Origin: Bacteroidota bacterium
GTDB lineage: Bacteria; Bacteroidota; Bacteroidia; UBA4408
Length of the DNA: 64,000 nt
Direction: 5' to 3'
Assembly (NCBI GenBank): GCA_016721765.1
Contig: JADKHO010000004.1
Location: forward strand, 620,001-684,000
In this document: piece by piece, positions 16,168 to 24,508 of the stretch
Numbering within the stretch: the first letter of the stretch is position 1
Layout of the letters: each line of letters begins with the position of its first letter
Program-made: the position numbers and the translations under genes
The notes under the pieces: generated by a model
What the model saw: the letters and a program-made list of their open reading frames with translations, nothing else
Databases searched by the model: none
Told to the model about the DNA's origin: nothing

Positions 16168-16998
16168 CTACTTTTTTATTGAAAACAAGTAAGAATCAGA
16201 TTCCTTTCCGGCAGCATCAGTAATCCCGTTAATTTTAATAATGGCATACTTGTCACTGGCAACACTTCCCAATTTAATAATAATAATATCATTGAGTTGA
16301 ATATTATCAATAATATCAAGCTTTGTGCTGGAGGAATAAGCATTAATTAAACTAACATTGGTAGCATTTGCATAATCAAAGCCATTTGCGCGCACAAATT
16401 TCCCGTGGGCGGGAGAAATCCAACTTTTTGCCAAAGCATCTGTTGAATCTGTTGGAAAGTCTTTAATATCAAGCGATGTAGAATCAACTCCCGGTAACAA
16501 GGACCATTTTACCGAATTCGTTTCAAGGTCGAAAGCATCTTGATGGTTTAACGATTTACCGGAAAATAGCTGATGCCCTGAAGTCTCAGCCAATACAATT
16601 GCAGTATCAGCAGCTACAACAAGCCGCTTTACATCTGAACCGCTATTGCCATCAACATCCATTGCATTGTAGGTAAAAATAATACTCTTACCTGAGGCTG
16701 CTGCCGGAATTTTATACTCAAAGTTCATCGAAAAACTCTTTCCATCAATTGTTGAATCAAGTGAGGTAATTTGAAATGCATTATCAATTTTAGAGGTAAC
16801 GTAAAAACGACTCAAGCGAATATCTGAACTTACGTCAACCGTTACCGATACAACATCCCCCGCACGGCCATAGATATATAAACTTTCCGGATTGGTAAGT
16901 ACCAAGGGTTGTTTTAATTTTTCTTTTTTACAAGAGGTCGAGGTGAATGTAAGCACCCCAAGAAGCAATATAGCGGCGGCTTTTAAGTTTTGATTCAT
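16168..16998 (-). CDS. Lipoprotein with Ig-like region, unknown function
   Basis: A 276-residue lipoprotein (signal MNQNLKAAAILLLGVLTF, lipobox STSC followed by KKEK). It is beta-rich; residues 40-130 (GDVVSVTVDVSSDIRLSRFY and IIFTYNAMDVDGNSG) look like an immunoglobulin-type or cadherin-like fold. No catalytic motif. Cell-surface or periplasmic function unknown. Followed by the next lipoprotein gene on the same strand. Confidence 0.65.
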   Translation of the reverse strand: MNQNLKAAAILLLGVLTFTSTSCKKEKLKQPLVLTNPESLYIYGRAGDVVSVTVDVSSDIRLSRFYVTSKIDNAFQITSLDSTIDGKSFSMNFEYKIPAAASGKSIIFTYNAMDVDGNSGSDVKRLVVAADTAIVLAETSGHQLFSGKSLNHQDAFDLETNSVKWSLLPGVDSTSLDIKDFPTDSTDALAKSWISPAHGKFVRANGFDYANATNVSLINAYSSSTKLDIIDNIQLNDIIIIKLGSVASDKYAIIKINGITDAAGKESDSYLFSIKK

Positions 16999-17025
16999 GC
17001 TTTTAATTTATTTCTGTAAAGGTAT

Positions 17026-17056
17026 AAAAAAAGGACCTGACAAAAGCCAGATCCTT
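17026..17056 (-). terminator. Terminator after the 17082-17498 gene
   Basis: On the minus strand AAGGAtCTG...CAGgTCCTT (one internal mismatch) is followed by a T7 run (complement of 17026-17032). It separates the small lipoprotein gene at 17082 from the one at 16168. Confidence 0.65.
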
Positions 17057-17081
17057 TTCATTAAAAATTAACAAGTAATTG

Positions 17082-17498
17082 TTACTTGGTTTTGATTTTA
17101 AACGCTTTTGCTCTTAATGTTACAGTTTTCTTTTTACCTAAAAACTGATATTGCGTTTTTTCTGTAGCAGCAAATGGAAGAATAAAATCTGCATCTGCTT
17201 TTTGCATCAATGCATCGTAAGACGCGTTAGCAACAGCTCTATCGGTTGGCACAACACCACCCAACATACCGTTACCTACTGAACCCACCATGTATCGACG
17301 ACCGCCATACGGCAATCCTAAAACATAGGATTGAGTAGCGGTGCCTGTTACTTCACCAACATATTCTAAGTCATTCATAGTCAACTGCACCTGTGTTATT
17401 ATGGGTGCAGAAGTAATCATTTTACTATTCATGGTACAAGAAGATGCGAAAGTGAGTATAAAGCCTGCTAATAAATAGGTTACTTTTATTTTTTTCAT
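17082..17498 (-). CDS. Small lipoprotein, unknown function
   Basis: A 138-residue protein with a lipoprotein signal peptide (hydrophobic core then FASSC). The body contains NDLEYVGEVTGTATQSYVLG and a short conserved-looking segment AVANASYDALMQKADADFIL, a layout seen in small Bacteroidota lipoproteins of the TRL/DUF6567 kind; the assignment is tentative. It lies 31 bp downstream of the beta-barrel gene and may be co-transcribed with it, with a terminator following. Confidence 0.6.
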   Translation of the reverse strand: MKKIKVTYLLAGFILTFASSCTMNSKMITSAPIITQVQLTMNDLEYVGEVTGTATQSYVLGLPYGGRRYMVGSVGNGMLGGVVPTDRAVANASYDALMQKADADFILPFAATEKTQYQFLGKKKTVTLRAKAFKIKTK

Positions 17499-17529
17499 AA
17501 TTCTTTATTTTAGAGGTTTATACTTTTTA

Positions 17530-18357
17530 TTATTTGCCGAAATAAATATTTACAGCTAAACGCACATTTTGGTTAGTATCCATTCCAAAACTTCTTTTAC
17601 CTAATTTGCTGTATTGACGGCCTTGATTTGGATCACCTTCGTAAGTAAAGAACTCAGCTGATGAAGAAACGCTTCCTACTTTGCTTTCAACTTCGTGTTT
17701 TGTTTTTCCACCAATATCCCATTTAGCATTCAATCCATACTCTAAACCAACTGAAATAGGCAATTGAGCAACAAATACATTAAAACCAACAATCCATCCC
17801 AATCCAACAATACTGTTTTTTGTTGTCAACTTTGTTTTATTAGAATCACCAGCTCTGTTTGTTTTGATGTTATCAATGTTGCTTACTTCTTTCTTAAAGC
17901 CTAAATATAAATCAGCTCCAGTGTAAACATCAAAAATATTACCGGCATTAAAATGCTTTTCAACTCCCGGAACGATGATGTATTCTCTTTTGTTCATTTT
18001 ATTGCTGTACTCAAAAAATTCAGGTCCACCTGGATTAGAGAATGCAGTTGAATCAGCAGATGTTCCTTTAACAGTGCTTGATTTTTTGTAAAGACGCACT
18101 CCTAAACGGAAAGCCATATCATCTTCCATATACTTCTTAAATGTGAGAAGATCTCCGGCTCCTAACAAGTTTCCTTTGTAAAGGCTTGCAGTAGCGGAAT
18201 CTTTGCCTGTTCCAATAGCGAAGGTAAGCGCCATGTCTCCTTTAACGGGACGAGCGCCAATTTTCTCTACTGTAGCATCATTTTCGCGTGTAGATAATTG
18301 CGCATAGCTTGATGAAACACCAAAAGCTAATGCAACCAATAATAAAACTTTTTTCAT
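17530..18357 (-). CDS. Outer-membrane beta-barrel protein (paralogue 1)
   Basis: A 275-residue protein with signal peptide MKKVLLLVALAFGVSSSYA and alternating-hydrophobicity strands ending in an aromatic C-terminus (VRLAVNIYFGK), as expected for a BamA-assembled barrel. Strand pairs such as FDVYTGADLYLGFKK and PISVGLEYGLNAKWDIGG are visible. The next gene upstream (18583) has similar length and the same G-x-EYGL strand, so the two look like paralogues. Likely a small structural or adhesion barrel; no ligand evident. Confidence 0.75.
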   Translation of the reverse strand: MKKVLLLVALAFGVSSSYAQLSTRENDATVEKIGARPVKGDMALTFAIGTGKDSATASLYKGNLLGAGDLLTFKKYMEDDMAFRLGVRLYKKSSTVKGTSADSTAFSNPGGPEFFEYSNKMNKREYIIVPGVEKHFNAGNIFDVYTGADLYLGFKKEVSNIDNIKTNRAGDSNKTKLTTKNSIVGLGWIVGFNVFVAQLPISVGLEYGLNAKWDIGGKTKHEVESKVGSVSSSAEFFTYEGDPNQGRQYSKLGKRSFGMDTNQNVRLAVNIYFGK

Positions 18358-18582
18358 AGTTGTTGTTTTTAGTTAAACTTTTTTAAGTTAAAATTTGAGG
18401 CAAATGTAGATAAAAATTGGACTTGCGAAAGTTATACACCTCACCAAAATTATAAACATTGAACTGTTAATATGAAATGAATTGAGCCGCAGAGAATTAA
18501 TCAAAAAATGATTTTGGCTATTGGTAAGATATAAAAAAAAGAGTATTATCTCGCAATTTAATTGCCAGTCTACTTTTGTGAT

Positions 18583-19422
18583 TTAAAAATGAAATGATGC
18601 ATATATCAAGGCATTTCCGTTTTTCAATCCGGAATTCAGTTCAAAAATAGTTTTACCTGCAATCACAGATGTTTCTGTTTTTTTCTCAGCATTTATAGCA
18701 TCCCATCTTTCAGTAACCAATTGCCCATCTCCTTGTTTGCCAAAATTTAAAGTTAAACCATACTCCATTCCAAGTGAAATTTTGGAGAAAATAAAATACT
18801 CAAATCCCACAAATCCGCGCATACCTAAACCATATAATGCGCCTTGTTTACTATTTGTAACGCGTTTATCTCCAACTATATTTCCATTAAAATCGTGAGA
18901 TGCAGGTGCTATTTCATTTTTGGTAAAGCTGTTGCCGTACTTATATTTTTGCTTTATACCCTCTGTATAAAATAGCATTGCCTCTGCTCCATACAATCCT
19001 TGCAACCTTGTTTTTCCACGTCTTTTTTCAATTCCTAAACCTATATTAATGCTTGTTTTACTGTATTTCCAACTATCTTCTACAGTTACATTCGGATCTG
19101 TTTGACCTGATTTTATGGTATTAAATTTTTCGGAATTAGAATTAACTCCCATGTTCACTTTTATACGTACCGCCCTTTTTGAAGATAGAAAATACTTTCC
19201 AATCACAGTTAGGTTACTATCTGCATTAGACTTAAAAACTGAATTTTTGCCGGAAGATGAAAAAACATTTCCTATGTAATTTAAAAATGGACTAGCATCG
19301 ATAGCAATTGCCCAATCACCGGAATCGGGTAACATTGGTTCGCCCTTTTTAGAAACTAGTTCCTGAGACATGCCCCAATGTGAGGCAAGAAGTAAAAGGG
19401 AGGTCAAAATTATTTTTTTCAT
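18583..19422 (-). CDS. Outer-membrane beta-barrel protein (paralogue 2)
   Basis: A 279-residue protein with signal peptide MKKIILTSLLLLASHWGMS and barrel-like strands (WAIAIDASPFLNYIGN, ISLGMEYGLTLNFG) ending in NALIYASFHF, with the terminal aromatic residue expected for an outer-membrane barrel. The match to the neighbour at 17530 is in the order of strands (metal-free GDWAIAID/GDMALTFAIG opening and the EYGL strand). The genes are separated by 225 bp, so each probably has its own promoter. Confidence 0.75.
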   Translation of the reverse strand: MKKIILTSLLLLASHWGMSQELVSKKGEPMLPDSGDWAIAIDASPFLNYIGNVFSSSGKNSVFKSNADSNLTVIGKYFLSSKRAVRIKVNMGVNSNSEKFNTIKSGQTDPNVTVEDSWKYSKTSINIGLGIEKRRGKTRLQGLYGAEAMLFYTEGIKQKYKYGNSFTKNEIAPASHDFNGNIVGDKRVTNSKQGALYGLGMRGFVGFEYFIFSKISLGMEYGLTLNFGKQGDGQLVTERWDAINAEKKTETSVIAGKTIFELNSGLKNGNALIYASFHF

Positions 19423-19529
19423 AGAAGCTCTTATTTTATAAATCGATTGGTTAACGAAGCTTTACGCTTAATATTGTATAGCTAATTTTTCACCCAAAAA
19501 TATAAATAATATTTAGGTGTCAGAATTGG

Positions 19530-20168
19530 CTATGCTTTTTGCTCCAATAAAGGAACAAATTTAAAACTGCCGTGATTGGTTTGTTCGAAATTATTCTTGC
19601 ATTTTACCAAAGAATACATTTCCTGAACTTTTCCCACACCCACCGGAATTACGAGCTTTCCTCCCTCCTTTAATTGCTCCAATAAAGCAGTGGGTATTAA
19701 AGGCGCACCCGCAGTTACAAGTATTTTATCGTAGGGTGCAAAAGGGGGAAGCCCTTTATAGCCATCGCCATAAAAAAACTTAGCATTATAGCCTAACTTA
19801 GGCAAAAACAACTTGGTTTTGTCGTACAGATTTTTTTGCCGTTCAATGCTAAATACCTTTGCGCCTAAAAAACACAACACTGCTGTTTGGTAACCACTTC
19901 CGGTTCCTACCTCCAGCACCTTTTCGCCCTTTTTAATATCCAGCAATTCGGTTTGAAATGCTACCGTATAGGGTTGCGATATAGTTTGCCCTTCCCCAAT
20001 TGGAAATGCTTTGTCTTGATAGGCAAATTCCAAAAAGGAACTATCCAAAAACAAATGACGGGGTATTGCTTCTATGGCACTCAGTACTAGCGTATTTTTT
20101 ATTCCTTTTGTTTGCAACAAGGCAACCAACTGCTTTCTAATTCCTTTGTGTTTGTAGTTGTCTTCCAT
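19530..20168 (-). CDS. pcm: Protein-L-isoaspartate O-methyltransferase
   Basis: A 212-residue cytosolic enzyme that methylates L-isoaspartyl residues, allowing repair of aged proteins with S-adenosylmethionine. Visible: PRHLFLD near the N-terminus, FPIGEGQTISQPYTVA (substrate-binding block), the SAM motif VLEVGTGSGYQTAVL and the post-motif block DKILVTAGAPLIPTALLEQL, then GGKLVIPVG. Length and order fit Pcm fully. It is transcribed divergently from the Gfo/Idh gene with 157 bp between; TACATTTG (20185-20192 on the minus strand) is a possible -7 element. Confidence 0.95.
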   Translation of the reverse strand: MEDNYKHKGIRKQLVALLQTKGIKNTLVLSAIEAIPRHLFLDSSFLEFAYQDKAFPIGEGQTISQPYTVAFQTELLDIKKGEKVLEVGTGSGYQTAVLCFLGAKVFSIERQKNLYDKTKLFLPKLGYNAKFFYGDGYKGLPPFAPYDKILVTAGAPLIPTALLEQLKEGGKLVIPVGVGKVQEMYSLVKCKNNFEQTNHGSFKFVPLLEQKA

Positions 20169-20325
20169 AAAATTTTACCGTAAGCAAATGTAAAAAATGA
20201 GCCAAGAAAAACCCGTCTCCGCTACTGCGAAAGAACTAACAAGTGAATGTTATAAAATTAATTAGCCTCGCTATCAGGCACTAATCAAGGAATTTAACTT
20301 TGAGGTCATAAACTCATTTCATAAA

Positions 20326-21321
20326 ATGATTCGAATTGGTGTATTAGGCGCTGGTCATCTGGGTAAAATTCATATAAAATTAATTAAGGAAATTCCAACC
20401 TTCGATTTAATCGGATTTTACGATCCCGATGATGAAAATGCCGCTAAGGTTATTGCCGAGTTTGGCATAAACCGCTACGATTCAGTGGATAGCTTGCTCG
20501 AAGAAGTGGATGCTGTTGATATTGTTACGCCAACCATTACGCACTACAAATGCGCAGCTAAAGCATTAAAAAAATCAAAGCATGTATTTATCGAAAAACC
20601 GATAACAAATACCATTAAGGAAGCGAAATCCTTGATTGACCTTACACGCGAAGCTAATGTTAAAGTTCAGGTGGGCCATGTGGAACGGTTTAACCCGGCA
20701 TTTACCGCTGCCCTTCCTTATTGTTCCAAGCCCATGTTTATTGAAACACATCGCCTTGCACAATTTAATCCTCGTGGAACGGATGTTTCTGTCGTGTTGG
20801 ATTTAATGATCCACGACATCGACATTATTTTAAGCGTGGTTAAAGCCAATGTAAAAAAAATAAGTGCCAGTGGCGTTGCGGTGGTTAGTGATACTCCCGA
20901 TATTGCCAATGCGCGGTTGGAATTCGACAACGGATGCGTGGCCAATCTTACCGCCAGTAGAATCTCTATGAAGAACATGCGTAAAACACGCTTTTTTCAG
21001 AAAGATGCCTACATATCAATCGACTTTTTAGAAAAGGAAGCTAATATAGTTAGGCTAAAAAACATAGAAGGAGAGCCTGATCCGTTGTCGGTTACCATCG
21101 ATTTAGGAAAAGGAAAAGGGCAAAAGCAAATTTATTTCGATTCTCCTAAGCCTCAAGCAGTCAATGCGATAAAAAAAGAGCTCGAAACGTTTTATGATGC
21201 GATAGTTAACGATACCACTCCAATTGTGAGCATTGACGACGGTTATAAGGCACTCGATGTGGCTTATAAAATCATAAATAAATTAAAATTTCCAAACGAT
21301 TTATTAGATACCTCACAATAA
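20326..21321 (+). CDS. Gfo/Idh/MocA-family oxidoreductase
   Basis: A 331-residue NAD(P)-dependent dehydrogenase. Rossmann motif VLGAGHLGKIH at residues 5-15, the family's EKPI motif (HVFIEKPITNT, about 87-97) and a C-terminal sheet domain with the conserved DLMIHDIDIIL. Substrate unknown; the polyprenyl-phosphate sugar transferase two genes downstream makes a nucleotide-sugar (UDP-HexNAc 3-dehydrogenase-like) substrate plausible, as inference. TAACTTTG about 24 bp upstream matches the -7 consensus. First gene of a likely three-gene operon. Confidence 0.85.
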   Translation: MIRIGVLGAGHLGKIHIKLIKEIPTFDLIGFYDPDDENAAKVIAEFGINRYDSVDSLLEEVDAVDIVTPTITHYKCAAKALKKSKHVFIEKPITNTIKEAKSLIDLTREANVKVQVGHVERFNPAFTAALPYCSKPMFIETHRLAQFNPRGTDVSVVLDLMIHDIDIILSVVKANVKKISASGVAVVSDTPDIANARLEFDNGCVANLTASRISMKNMRKTRFFQKDAYISIDFLEKEANIVRLKNIEGEPDPLSVTIDLGKGKGQKQIYFDSPKPQAVNAIKKELETFYDAIVNDTTPIVSIDDGYKALDVAYKIINKLKFPNDLLDTSQ

Positions 21322-21372
21322 ATAACAATATTTGCCGTTCTAAAATTTTTAAGGTGTACTATTTTCGTTTGG

Positions 21373-22263
21373 ATGATTAGAATTTACTCGGCATTTATTA
21401 TTGCATTTTTGTGCTCAATTCTTTTTTTTGGACTTGCTTCCTGCAGCAAATTCGATAAGGAAGAACCCATTCCTGCCTACATTCAAATTAATGCAATAGA
21501 TTTAATAGTTCCCGATTCTTTAAAATCTTTGCAAGGATCAAATTCTTCCAAAATTGTTGATGCCTGGGTTTATTTAGATGATCGACTACAAGGAATTTAC
21601 GAATTGCCGGCAAAATTTCCTGTTCTAAAAGACGGTGACTATAATCTGCGCATTAAAGCTGGAATTAAAGAAAATGGCATTGGAAGTACTCGCCCCATAT
21701 ATCCATTTTACACAGAGTTTGCCTCTTCTATTAAATTAGAAAAAGAAAAAATTACCAGCGTATCACCAAGCGTTTATTATAAAAGTTATACTAACTTTTT
21801 GTGGAAAGAAAACTTTGATGGCATCACTGTTTCATTAACCAAACGGCCAAGCTCCGACACTTCATTAACCTTGGTATCCAATGCCTTTGATGGAACAAAT
21901 TCTATGGCCGGTTACCTGGATGCCAATCACAACACTTTTGAATATGCCTCTGAAAAAGCTTTTGTTCTCCCTACCAACAACACCTCCGTTTTTCTGGAAA
22001 TGAATTTCAAAACCAATGCTCCAATTATGGTTGGATTTATTGCCATTGTTGCCGGTGTAGAATACCCGCAGCCAGTAGTAACCCTAAATCCAACAAACGA
22101 CGACTTTTCTATATTAACATGGAACAAAATTTATGTAAACCTTACAGGAACCTTGGAATATTTCGCTGCTGCCGATAATTTTAAAATCTATTTTCGCGTC
22201 GAGAAGCCTGCAGATGGCACTAATGCTGAATTTTACCTCGACAATATTAAGTTAGTGAAGTGA
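21373..22263 (+). CDS. Lipoprotein, unknown function
   Basis: A 296-residue lipoprotein (signal with FFGLASC lipobox). The middle part has WVYLDDRLQGIYELPAKFPV and DGDYNLRIKAGIKENG, an Ig-like strand pattern; the C-terminal half (DGTNSMAGYLDANHNTFEYA, NFKIYFRVEKP and a closing FYLDNIKLVK) resembles a jelly-roll carbohydrate-binding module ending, as in many family 4/6/30-type domains. Position between an oxidoreductase and a sugar transferase suggests the cell envelope, unproven. It runs 4 bp short of the next start, so probably the same operon. Confidence 0.6.
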   Translation: MIRIYSAFIIAFLCSILFFGLASCSKFDKEEPIPAYIQINAIDLIVPDSLKSLQGSNSSKIVDAWVYLDDRLQGIYELPAKFPVLKDGDYNLRIKAGIKENGIGSTRPIYPFYTEFASSIKLEKEKITSVSPSVYYKSYTNFLWKENFDGITVSLTKRPSSDTSLTLVSNAFDGTNSMAGYLDANHNTFEYASEKAFVLPTNNTSVFLEMNFKTNAPIMVGFIAIVAGVEYPQPVVTLNPTNDDFSILTWNKIYVNLTGTLEYFAAADNFKIYFRVEKPADGTNAEFYLDNIKLVK

Positions 22264-22267
22264 TGTT

Positions 22268-23689
22268 ATGAGTAAGAATACATATCGCATATTATACATA
22301 TTTTTCGATTTATTAGCTGCAGCGCTTTCGTGGAGCTGCTTTTATGTATTTCGAAAAATAAATATCGAACCCGTTAAATACGGTTTTAAAGTTCCATTTA
22401 ATTTTTCTGAGAAATTTTTTCTTGCCCTTGCCCTTGTTCCGCTCTTTTGGGTCTTGTTGTATGCTGCTACAGGAACTTATAAAAATGTGTTTCGGAAATC
22501 GCGTTTAGGCGAATTAGGACAAACACTCTTAATATCCCTCATCGGTGTTATTGTTTTATTTTTTTCGCTCCTGCTGGATGATGAAATATATTCGTATAAA
22601 ACATACTACTATTCCTTTATTGCGCTGTTCTTAATACATTTTTTTGCGACTTATTTCTTCCGATTTTTAATTTCCACCAACATCGTACATAAAATCCATA
22701 ACCGCAAAATTGGCTTCAATACCATTATTGTGGGTAGTAATGAAAATGCCTGGAACTTGTACGAAGAAATCCAAGGTCAAAAAAAATCATCCGGGAATAA
22801 ATTCGTTGGCTTTGTAACCGTTGAGAACAAAAACGGAAGGAGTCACATGCTACTCGAAAAACTGAGCCATTTAGGTGAAATTAATAAACTGAAAAGTATT
22901 ATTGATACTCATAAAGTAGAAGAAGTTATTATAGCTATTGAATCGGGTGAGCACGAATTTATTGGAAGAATCATTAATGAATTAGACGATACCAATTGCA
23001 TCATTAAAGTGATTCCGGATATGTATGATATACTTTCCGGATCGGTAAAAATGACTTCCATTTTCGGGGCTGCACTAATTGAAATTTCAAGAAACATAAT
23101 GCCTACTTGGCAGTTTTATGTAAAACGATTCATGGATATAGCAGTATCCTTGATTGCTTTGATATTACTCTCACCGGTATATTTAATTGTAGCCATCATC
23201 ATTAAATCCGGCTCTAAAGGTCCTGTTTTTTATAGTCATGAGCGAATTGGTATTCATGGCAAACCCTTTAAAATTCACAAGTTCCGCTCCATGTTTATCG
23301 ATGCCGAAAAAAATGGACCTGAATTAAGTAGTCAATCCGATTCAAGAATTACCCCTTTTGGTAGATTTATGCGTAAGGTAAGGTTGGATGAAATTCCACA
23401 GTTTTGGAATGTGCTAACCAACGATATGTCTTTGGTAGGACCTCGACCGGAACGGCAATATTTTATTGATCAAATTGTTCAAAAGGCACCACATTACAAA
23501 CATTTGCATAAAGTGCGCCCGGGCATCACCTCCTGGGGTCAAGTAAAATACGGCTATGCCGAAAATGTGGACCAGATGATAGAGCGCCTTAAATACGATA
23601 TCTTATACATCGAAAACATGTCGCTCGCGGTAGACATAAAAATCATGATTTATACGGTATTGATTGTGGTTCAGGGAAGAGGAAAATAA
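22268..23689 (+). CDS. Polyprenyl-phosphate sugar-1-phosphate transferase (exopolysaccharide initiation)
   Basis: A 473-residue WcaJ/EpsE-type enzyme that starts glycan assembly by moving a sugar phosphate to undecaprenyl phosphate at the inner membrane. The N-terminal half has about four membrane helices and a Rossmann-like CoA-binding-type segment (NTIIVGSNENAWNLYEEIQG). The C-terminal half carries the bac_transf core: FKIHKFRSMFIDAEKNG, LRKVRLDEIPQFWNVL-like RKVRLDEIPQFWNVLTNDMS, LVGPRPER and RPGITSWGQVKYGY. All hallmark residues are present. Sugar not predictable. No other polysaccharide genes follow. Confidence 0.9.
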   Translation: MSKNTYRILYIFFDLLAAALSWSCFYVFRKINIEPVKYGFKVPFNFSEKFFLALALVPLFWVLLYAATGTYKNVFRKSRLGELGQTLLISLIGVIVLFFSLLLDDEIYSYKTYYYSFIALFLIHFFATYFFRFLISTNIVHKIHNRKIGFNTIIVGSNENAWNLYEEIQGQKKSSGNKFVGFVTVENKNGRSHMLLEKLSHLGEINKLKSIIDTHKVEEVIIAIESGEHEFIGRIINELDDTNCIIKVIPDMYDILSGSVKMTSIFGAALIEISRNIMPTWQFYVKRFMDIAVSLIALILLSPVYLIVAIIIKSGSKGPVFYSHERIGIHGKPFKIHKFRSMFIDAEKNGPELSSQSDSRITPFGRFMRKVRLDEIPQFWNVLTNDMSLVGPRPERQYFIDQIVQKAPHYKHLHKVRPGITSWGQVKYGYAENVDQMIERLKYDILYIENMSLAVDIKIMIYTVLIVVQGRGK

Positions 23690-23695
23690 TAGCCT

Positions 23696-24454
23696 TTATA
23701 TTTCCCTTTTCAAATAAGACAAAAACAATTCTAATCCTTTTTTCTTCCCTTCATCTAAATCAAACTGAATATTGGTATTCAGGTAATGTGCTGCATCCAA
23801 ACCAGGAATAGCTTGCAATTTAAGTTGTTCAATCACCTTTGCTTTGTTATCGATTCCATAACGCACTGCCGCTTCAAAAGAACTTAAAAACACATCGGGC
23901 AATTTTTTATTGGCTACCCATGCTGCAAATACAAAAGAAAGGCCTGTGAAATTCTTCCATTCCTCTGAGAGATCGTAACTGTATTTGTAGGTATTTTTAA
24001 GTGAAAAGGTTCTGTCTCCAATCACCACCGCCGCAGTGGTTCCCGAAATATCAGCTATGAAATCTTCTGTTGCATTTTTCCATACCGGCGCAATTTTCCA
24101 AAATTTTTCCGAAAGCAGTTGAACCAATTGCACAGAAGTGCGCGAATGAAAATCCAATAAAATTGTTCGTATTTCTCGCAGTGGAACATCACTGAACAAA
24201 AGCACCGAACCAACCGCTCCATCCGCACCAATACAATAATCCGAAATGATGTGGTATTCCTCCAACTGTGGCAATATGGCAACCGGCACCAAACCAACAT
24301 CAACTTTATTAGTCAATAATTTTTGTGCGCAAACAGCCGGAATATCTTTTTGTAGTTCAAACTTTTTTTCTCCCGGATAATTTTCCAATCCATATACAAA
24401 GGGCAATGAATTGGTGTAACTCACTACCGAAACTTTGATTTTTTTATCCGCCAT
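23696..24454 (-). CDS. mqnA: Menaquinone biosynthesis chorismate dehydratase
   Basis: A 252-residue enzyme of the MqnA/MqnD periplasmic-binding fold. It converts chorismate to 3-enolpyruvylbenzoate, the first step of the futalosine route. Visible are VVSYTNSLPFVYGL at the N-terminus (MqnA-type S-Y-x-N-S-x-P), DVGLVPVAILPQLEEYHII and DYCIGADGAVGSVLLFSDVP. The assignment to MqnA rather than MqnD rests on the N-terminal motif. The other menaquinone genes are not in the window. It is convergent with the sugar transferase gene, 6 bp apart. Confidence 0.85.
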   Translation of the reverse strand: MADKKIKVSVVSYTNSLPFVYGLENYPGEKKFELQKDIPAVCAQKLLTNKVDVGLVPVAILPQLEEYHIISDYCIGADGAVGSVLLFSDVPLREIRTILLDFHSRTSVQLVQLLSEKFWKIAPVWKNATEDFIADISGTTAAVVIGDRTFSLKNTYKYSYDLSEEWKNFTGLSFVFAAWVANKKLPDVFLSSFEAAVRYGIDNKAKVIEQLKLQAIPGLDAAHYLNTNIQFDLDEGKKKGLELFLSYLKREI

Positions 24455-24508
24455 TTTTGATGCTTCTTACCACACAAATAAAAGAAAATAAATGTTGTGA
24501 AAAGGGTC

